A stretch of 23,385 bases of DNA, taken from IMG/VR virus record IMGVR_UViG_3300017956_002049, positions 1-23,385 of that record; one strand, 5' to 3'. This stretch comes from a virus. This document shows positions 19,755-23,385 of the stretch, in pieces. How positions within the stretch are numbered: the stretch's first letter is position 1; every line of letters begins with the position of its first letter. Both the position numbers and the translations under genes were made by a program. The notes beneath the pieces are model-generated. The model was not told the DNA's origin, did no database searches, and saw only the letters and a list, made by a program, of their open reading frames with translations.

Positions 19755-20803
19755 TGTATACGTCAGACCCTCATTTAGAAAAAATAGTAGAAGAACAATT
19801 TCCAGAATACGCTGGTATTGACGATAAATTAGTCTTAACACTTAATACAGATTTGTCTAAAAAAGTACGATATGCTCTTTCACGTCGATCAAGTAAGATA
19901 GTTTTTTATATTCCCGAAACACTAAAAGTATCTTATTACCAGACAATCCATGAAAATATACCTCTAGGTGTAGATACTGATCGCGTCAGCCTAATTTGCG
20001 GATCTTTAAGTCCTGTGGTGGTGGAAGAATACCAGAGCTGGTGTTATGAAAATTCATACACACCATTAAAAGTACATTTAATGGAAATGTTTAGTAACCC
20101 TTATCTGAGTACAGATTTTGATCCGTTTAATGTAGAACACATTCTCAACCCAGACAGAGACAAACATTATTTGTGCATGAATAGAAGTGTTAGGCCCCAC
20201 AGAATAGAATGTGTAGCCTGGCTGTACGAACAGGATTTATTTAACAAAGGTTTGATTAGTCATCCTGATAATCCTGTTATAACTCCAGATCATTCTCCTC
20301 TTTCAAAAACTGCAATTAACTGGCTTGAAAAACAATCAAGACATTTACCCTATGTTTTGGATAGCACTAGACACTACCATGGTGGAGAAATACAACATTC
20401 TTTGTTAATGTTTGCTAGGCGTGTACATTTTCAAATTGTTACAGAAACATCTTTTTACAATGATCCACCAGGCCCGGACCAACCATATAATGATTTATTC
20501 ATTACTGAGAAGACGTACAAACCTTTCTTTATGGGCCACCCTTTTGTAGTTTTGGGACACCCAGGCACAATAAAGAGAGTCAGAGATAAAGGATTCGATG
20601 TATTTGATGACATAATAGACCACAAGTACGATCTTGAATATAATCATGACATTAGATTTAAACTGGCAATGATGGAAATTCGTAGATTATGTGATATAGA
20701 GCTGACCGTTTGGGAGCATAACAGACGTAGTATCATGGATAGATTGCTGGAGAATCACGTAAAATATACCAAAGATCTTGCAAAAATGCCCAAAAAAATT
20801 TAA
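19754..20803 (+). CDS. Glycosyltransferase-like protein
   Basis: Encodes a 349-aa protein with no signal peptide or membrane segment. The C-terminal region, residues about 246-302 (NDLFITEKTYKPFFMGHPFVVLGHPGTIKRVRDKGFDVFDDIIDHKYD), closely resembles the donor-binding end of GT10-type fucosyltransferases and related phage proteins, where a (T/S)EKT(Y/W)KP...HPFV motif is followed by a GF.TFDD.ID segment. Residues about 138-165 (HYLCMNRSVRPHRIECVAWLYEQDLF) are a second recognisable block, with an R-x-x-R-x-x-x-x-x-x-L pattern common in these proteins. It may transfer a sugar to a host or phage glycan, or to DNA bases; the acceptor is unknown. It is coupled to uvsY by a TAATG overlap, so it is expressed with the recombination operon rather than with structural genes. 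The fold assignment is moderately sure. Confidence 0.6.
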   Translation: MYTSDPHLEKIVEEQFPEYAGIDDKLVLTLNTDLSKKVRYALSRRSSKIVFYIPETLKVSYYQTIHENIPLGVDTDRVSLICGSLSPVVVEEYQSWCYENSYTPLKVHLMEMFSNPYLSTDFDPFNVEHILNPDRDKHYLCMNRSVRPHRIECVAWLYEQDLFNKGLISHPDNPVITPDHSPLSKTAINWLEKQSRHLPYVLDSTRHYHGGEIQHSLLMFARRVHFQIVTETSFYNDPPGPDQPYNDLFITEKTYKPFFMGHPFVVLGHPGTIKRVRDKGFDVFDDIIDHKYDLEYNHDIRFKLAMMEIRRLCDIELTVWEHNRRSIMDRLLENHVKYTKDLAKMPKKI

Positions 20804-20832
20804 AAAATCTATAAAATCAAGCACTTACAGGC

Positions 20833-20860
20833 TTGACATATCAGCAAAGTTTGCTATACT
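20833..20860 (+). promoter_or_regulatory. sigma70-type early promoter for the AAA+ ATPase gene
   Basis: TTGACA at 20833-20838, a 16-base spacer and TATACT at 20855-20860. The -35 is part of an inverted repeat, TCAAGC (20817-20822) with GCTTGA (20831-20836), which could be an operator. The bases TATACTAAT match the promoter at 376-403. Confidence 0.85.
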
Positions 20861-20895
20861 AATAGAGTAAATTAATTGCTGTGGGAGGCAAATAT

Positions 20896-21885
20896 ATGAC
20901 AACTCAAGTCCGTATTAAAGAAGGTGTTTACGCTAACAAGCCAGTCGTAAACGAAGTGTTTAAACTGGTTAAAGAAGTTAGCCGTGGTAAAAAGGGTTAC
21001 TTTGTTACTGTAGACGGTTCGGAACTCACTGGCCAGGCTGGTAGAAATATCCGCGTATTGGTCAACACTCCTGAAGATGTTACTATTGAGGAAACTAAGC
21101 CAGCAGAAACTGATGAGCAGGCAATCACTAGGATTAGAAAGCGTTTTGAAATCCTGGACAAAATGACTGACTCAGTTGCTAATGGTGTTGTACGTGGTCT
21201 CATTGTTAGTGGCCCTCCAGGTGTTGGTAAGTCATTTGGTGTTGAAACTATTCTTGATGAATATGACGCAATGGCTAAATTGAGCTCGCAACCACCTAGA
21301 ACTGAAGTTGTAAAAGGTTCAATGACTCCAATCGGTCTGTATCAGACACTGTACATGAATTCGAATGCAGGTGACATCCTAGTATTTGATGACTGTGATA
21401 GCATCTTGTTTGACGAAGTTTGTTTGAACATGCTTAAGGCTGTGTTGGACTCAGGCAAGAAGCGTACTATTAGTTGGAAATCAGAATCAGCTGCATTGCG
21501 TAGGGAAGGTATCCCAGATCGATTTGATTTCAAAGGCGGTGTGATTTTTATCACCAACGTTAACTTTGAAAACGTTCGTTCTAAGAAGATCCAAGATCAC
21601 TTAGCGGCACTGATGTCACGTTGTCACTACATTGATCTAGAGATGGATTCAGAACGCGATCGTTTCTTACGTATTGAACAGATTGTGGGAGATGGTATGC
21701 TTAAAGACTACAACTTTACTAAAGAAGTAGAGCGACAAATTATTGACTTTATGGTCGAGCACACTCAAAGATTGCGTGAGATCAGTTTGCGTATGGTTCT
21801 TAAAATTGCCGACCTTCGTCAAATGGACGAAGATAATTGGAAGGACCTTGCCAAGTCAACGTGTATGAAACGAGTGGTATTTTAA
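20896..21885 (+). CDS. AAA+ ATPase of T4-like phage type
   Basis: Encodes a 329-aa ATPase. The start at ATG 20896 is preferred because GGGAGG (20883-20888) lies 7 bases upstream; an in-frame GTG at 20881 would sit in front of that site. Residues 1-65 form a small beta-rich N-terminal domain (VFKLVKEVSRGKKGYFVTVDGSEL). The AAA+ core has Walker A GPPGVGKS (106-113), Walker B ILVFDDCD (161-168), a sensor-1 VIFITNVNF (217-224), and an arginine-bearing LMSRCHYIDL that may hold the arginine finger. C-terminal helices close the lid. T4-like marine phages often carry such stand-alone AAA+ genes, but I know no established function. It has its own early promoter directly after the recombination operon and a strong terminator after it. 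DNA or protein remodelling is inference. Confidence 0.88.
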   Translation: MTTQVRIKEGVYANKPVVNEVFKLVKEVSRGKKGYFVTVDGSELTGQAGRNIRVLVNTPEDVTIEETKPAETDEQAITRIRKRFEILDKMTDSVANGVVRGLIVSGPPGVGKSFGVETILDEYDAMAKLSSQPPRTEVVKGSMTPIGLYQTLYMNSNAGDILVFDDCDSILFDEVCLNMLKAVLDSGKKRTISWKSESAALRREGIPDRFDFKGGVIFITNVNFENVRSKKIQDHLAALMSRCHYIDLEMDSERDRFLRIEQIVGDGMLKDYNFTKEVERQIIDFMVEHTQRLREISLRMVLKIADLRQMDEDNWKDLAKSTCMKRVVF

Positions 21886-21908
21886 ACCTCCCACACACTC
21901 GTTCGTGC

Positions 21909-21940
21909 CTCCCCCAGGATAGCCTGGGGGAGATTTTTTA
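21909..21940 (+). terminator. Strong rho-independent terminator
   Basis: CTCCCCCAGG (21909-21918) pairs perfectly with CCTGGGGGAG (21923-21932) around an ATAG loop and leads into TTTTTTATTTTA. This is the strongest terminator in the window. It lies between the AAA+ ATPase gene and the TonB-dependent receptor gene. Confidence 0.95.
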
Positions 21941-21955
21941 TTTTATGGAGAAAAG

Positions 21956-23385
21956 ATGTATAAAAAAATAATACTCTCAGCACTAGCAATAATATCCTTC
22001 ACAGCGTCAGCACAGGAGATTGAAGAGATCACCGTGATTGGCAGTGTAAGTGATATTCAAGACGTAAATGAAATTATAGTAACTACATTATCAGAAGCAT
22101 TGCAGCCTACAACGGTTTTTGTTCCTGGTGGTGTAGGTGGCTTTTCTGGTTTTTCAGAAAGAGGCACACAACCAAATCACACCGCAGTTTATCGTAACGG
22201 TGTACCAGTTAATGATGCTGGTGCCGGGTGGTATGATTTGGGTCATGATTTAGCCACAGGCAATGAGCAGGTTAAATTTGTGAGTGGTCCACAAGGAGTA
22301 CTGTATGGTACTTCCAGTATGGGCGGAACAGTCTTTATCAATGATAAAATTCAGCAAGGGTATGTTGCTAAAACTGGTAATCGAAAACAGTTAATCAGTG
22401 CAAGTCCGCTGGATTTATTCAATGTTACATACGCCAGAATAGACAACGGCAGTGTCAGAACAGACAATACTGAAGAGGATATCTACAAACAAGTGGGTGC
22501 CAGGGTACAGTACACGTTCTTTGATGACTTAGAATTTACTGCTAACTATCAGGATTACGACTATGATTATGACGAGTGCTATACAGCAGACTGGAGCACC
22601 ACTAATGATTGTTTACAGTCTGGTGTAAGGCAAAGTTTTAGTATTCGTAATGACAATTTTACCCTGGGCTACAGTAGTAATGATCAGGAATTCTTTACAC
22701 AGGACGTATCCACATACCAGAGTCTTGCAGAAAATTATTACTTTGATGTCAGACAGGATGCTGAGTTCTTTTCAGGATTAGTAAACACTGTGGTAGGTTT
22801 AACAGCCAGCAAAGACATTTACATGGATCAGGAAAAAAGTAATATTGAACAGTATGCATATATGAACATCAATAACACTGTGGACTTTGGTGTACGTTTT
22901 GCAGACGATATCACGGTGGGCAAACTGGGTGTATCTTATGGTAACTTTTTTGCATCAGCAAGTACAAGTTATCGTAGGCCAACACTGTATGAGTTAAATG
23001 GAGATAATGTCTTTGTTATGGCTAATGGTGACTTGTTGCCTGAAGAAGGTGTTGGATACGAAATGGGCTATGGTGTCTTATCTCTGTTTAAATACGAGTT
23101 CACAGAAGGTATAGACTATGCTTATGATACCTTAAACTATGTAAACACTGGTGAGTATGAAACAAAGGGTGTAAGGTTTAATAATACGTATGACTTCTAT
23201 AATGGTAGTAGTATAGGAGTATTTTTAGGCTACACAGACACTCTAAGAGCTAGAATACCAGAATACAAAGCATCGTTATCCTACAACCACACATTTGGTA
23301 AATGGAGTTTAAGCACTGTGTTTGTTGGACAATATAACAGAGGTGAAGACTTCAATTGGGGTACAAACGAACAGATTGATTTATC
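21956..23385 (+). CDS. TonB-dependent outer-membrane receptor, BtuB-like (3' truncated by window edge)
   Basis: The frame is open from ATG 21956 to the window edge (476 codons seen) and has no stop. GGAG lies 5 bases upstream. The product begins with a signal peptide (MYKKIILSALAIISFTASA, likely cleaved before QE). The mature start EIEEITVIGS is a TonB box. A plug domain follows (residues about 40-145): LSEALQ, GFSERGTQPNHTAVYRNGVPVND, then EQVKFVSGPQGVLYGTSSMGGTVFIND, with the GP.GVLYGTS.MGG.V signature. The rest is a beta barrel with YRRPTLYEL, NGDLLPEEGVGYEMGY and YVNTGEYETKGVRFNN, the landmarks of the late barrel in BtuB (614 aa in E. coli). About 130 residues would be missing. Such receptors import vitamin B12, iron chelates or sugars using TonB energy. 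Vitamin B12 is suggested only by overall resemblance. The family is secure; presence in a phage is the odd feature. Confidence 0.93.
   Translation, partial: MYKKIILSALAIISFTASAQEIEEITVIGSVSDIQDVNEIIVTTLSEALQPTTVFVPGGVGGFSGFSERGTQPNHTAVYRNGVPVNDAGAGWYDLGHDLATGNEQVKFVSGPQGVLYGTSSMGGTVFINDKIQQGYVAKTGNRKQLISASPLDLFNVTYARIDNGSVRTDNTEEDIYKQVGARVQYTFFDDLEFTANYQDYDYDYDECYTADWSTTNDCLQSGVRQSFSIRNDNFTLGYSSNDQEFFTQDVSTYQSLAENYYFDVRQDAEFFSGLVNTVVGLTASKDIYMDQEKSNIEQYAYMNINNTVDFGVRFADDITVGKLGVSYGNFFASASTSYRRPTLYELNGDNVFVMANGDLLPEEGVGYEMGYGVLSLFKYEFTEGIDYAYDTLNYVNTGEYETKGVRFNNTYDFYNGSSIGVFLGYTDTLRARIPEYKASLSYNHTFGKWSLSTVFVGQYNRGEDFNWGTNEQIDL

Noticed and set aside
20881-20895. GTG at 20881 as the start of the AAA+ ATPase.
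   Set aside because: The GGGAGG ribosome-binding site lies downstream of it and is correctly spaced for ATG 20896.
397-21557. Many minus-strand open frames of 60-140 codons, for example 681-1100, 9409-9687 and 14526-14939.
   Set aside because: They lie opposite well-supported genes, have unlikely composition, and lack ribosome-binding sites or recognisable domains.
1-23385. tRNA genes, CRISPR arrays, insertion sequences, integrase and attachment sites.
   Set aside because: None was recognised by eye. A tRNAscan or covariance search could still find a divergent tRNA.

Overview
The window is a fragment of a large, AT-rich, T4-like contractile-tailed phage (myovirus), probably marine. Every gene I can support is on the + strand, and genes are packed with 1-4 nt overlaps or short gaps. 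Hallmark genes are a gp13-like neck protein, gp18 tail sheath, gp19 tail tube, gp4 head-completion nuclease, gp16/gp17 terminase, gp32 single-strand binding protein, and UvsX/UvsY recombination proteins. The order differs from T4: sheath and tube come before gp4 and the terminase genes, with several unrecognised genes between them. This suggests a deep branch of the T4-like phages. The host is inferred to be a Gram-negative bacterium, because the last gene encodes an outer-membrane TonB-dependent receptor with a signal peptide. The EEITVIGS TonB box looks gammaproteobacterial, but the host assignment is only inference.

Layout. 1-289: end of a nucleotide-sugar epimerase/dehydratase gene. 376-1602: a host-type (sigma70) promoter and a 390-aa unknown gene. 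1615-3074: gp13 and a dNMP kinase. 3135-8475: sheath, tube, a second tube-like protein and an unknown. 8472-15369: gp4, gp16 and gp17 interleaved with three SGNH-hydrolase-like genes and two unknowns, one carrying cysteine clusters. 15373-16661: a conserved-looking unknown. 16732-20803: gp32, UvsX, a 76-aa acidic protein, UvsY and a glycosyltransferase-like gene. 20833-21885: an AAA+ ATPase with its own sigma70 promoter. 21956 to the end: a TonB-dependent receptor running off the window.

Regulation is readable by eye. Three near-perfect TTGACA/TATAAT-type promoters (376, 16775, 20833) precede the 390-aa gene, gp32 and the AAA+ ATPase, and probably drive early expression by host RNA polymerase. 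A separate T4-type late element, NATAAATA (mostly GATAAATA), precedes structural and packaging genes. Some late boxes are followed by a leader with a Shine-Dalgarno sequence. At gp13, gp16, gp17 and one SGNH gene the box sits only 5-6 nt before the ATG with no ribosome-binding site, which predicts leaderless late mRNAs. Hairpins separate several units.

The most notable points are the phage-borne BtuB-like TonB-dependent receptor, the three SGNH-like genes wrapped around the terminase genes, a sheath protein with about 500 inserted residues of fibre-type modules, the leaderless late-promoter geometry, and a structured gp32 leader with three AACATGGC copies. No tRNA, CRISPR array, insertion sequence or integrase was recognised.
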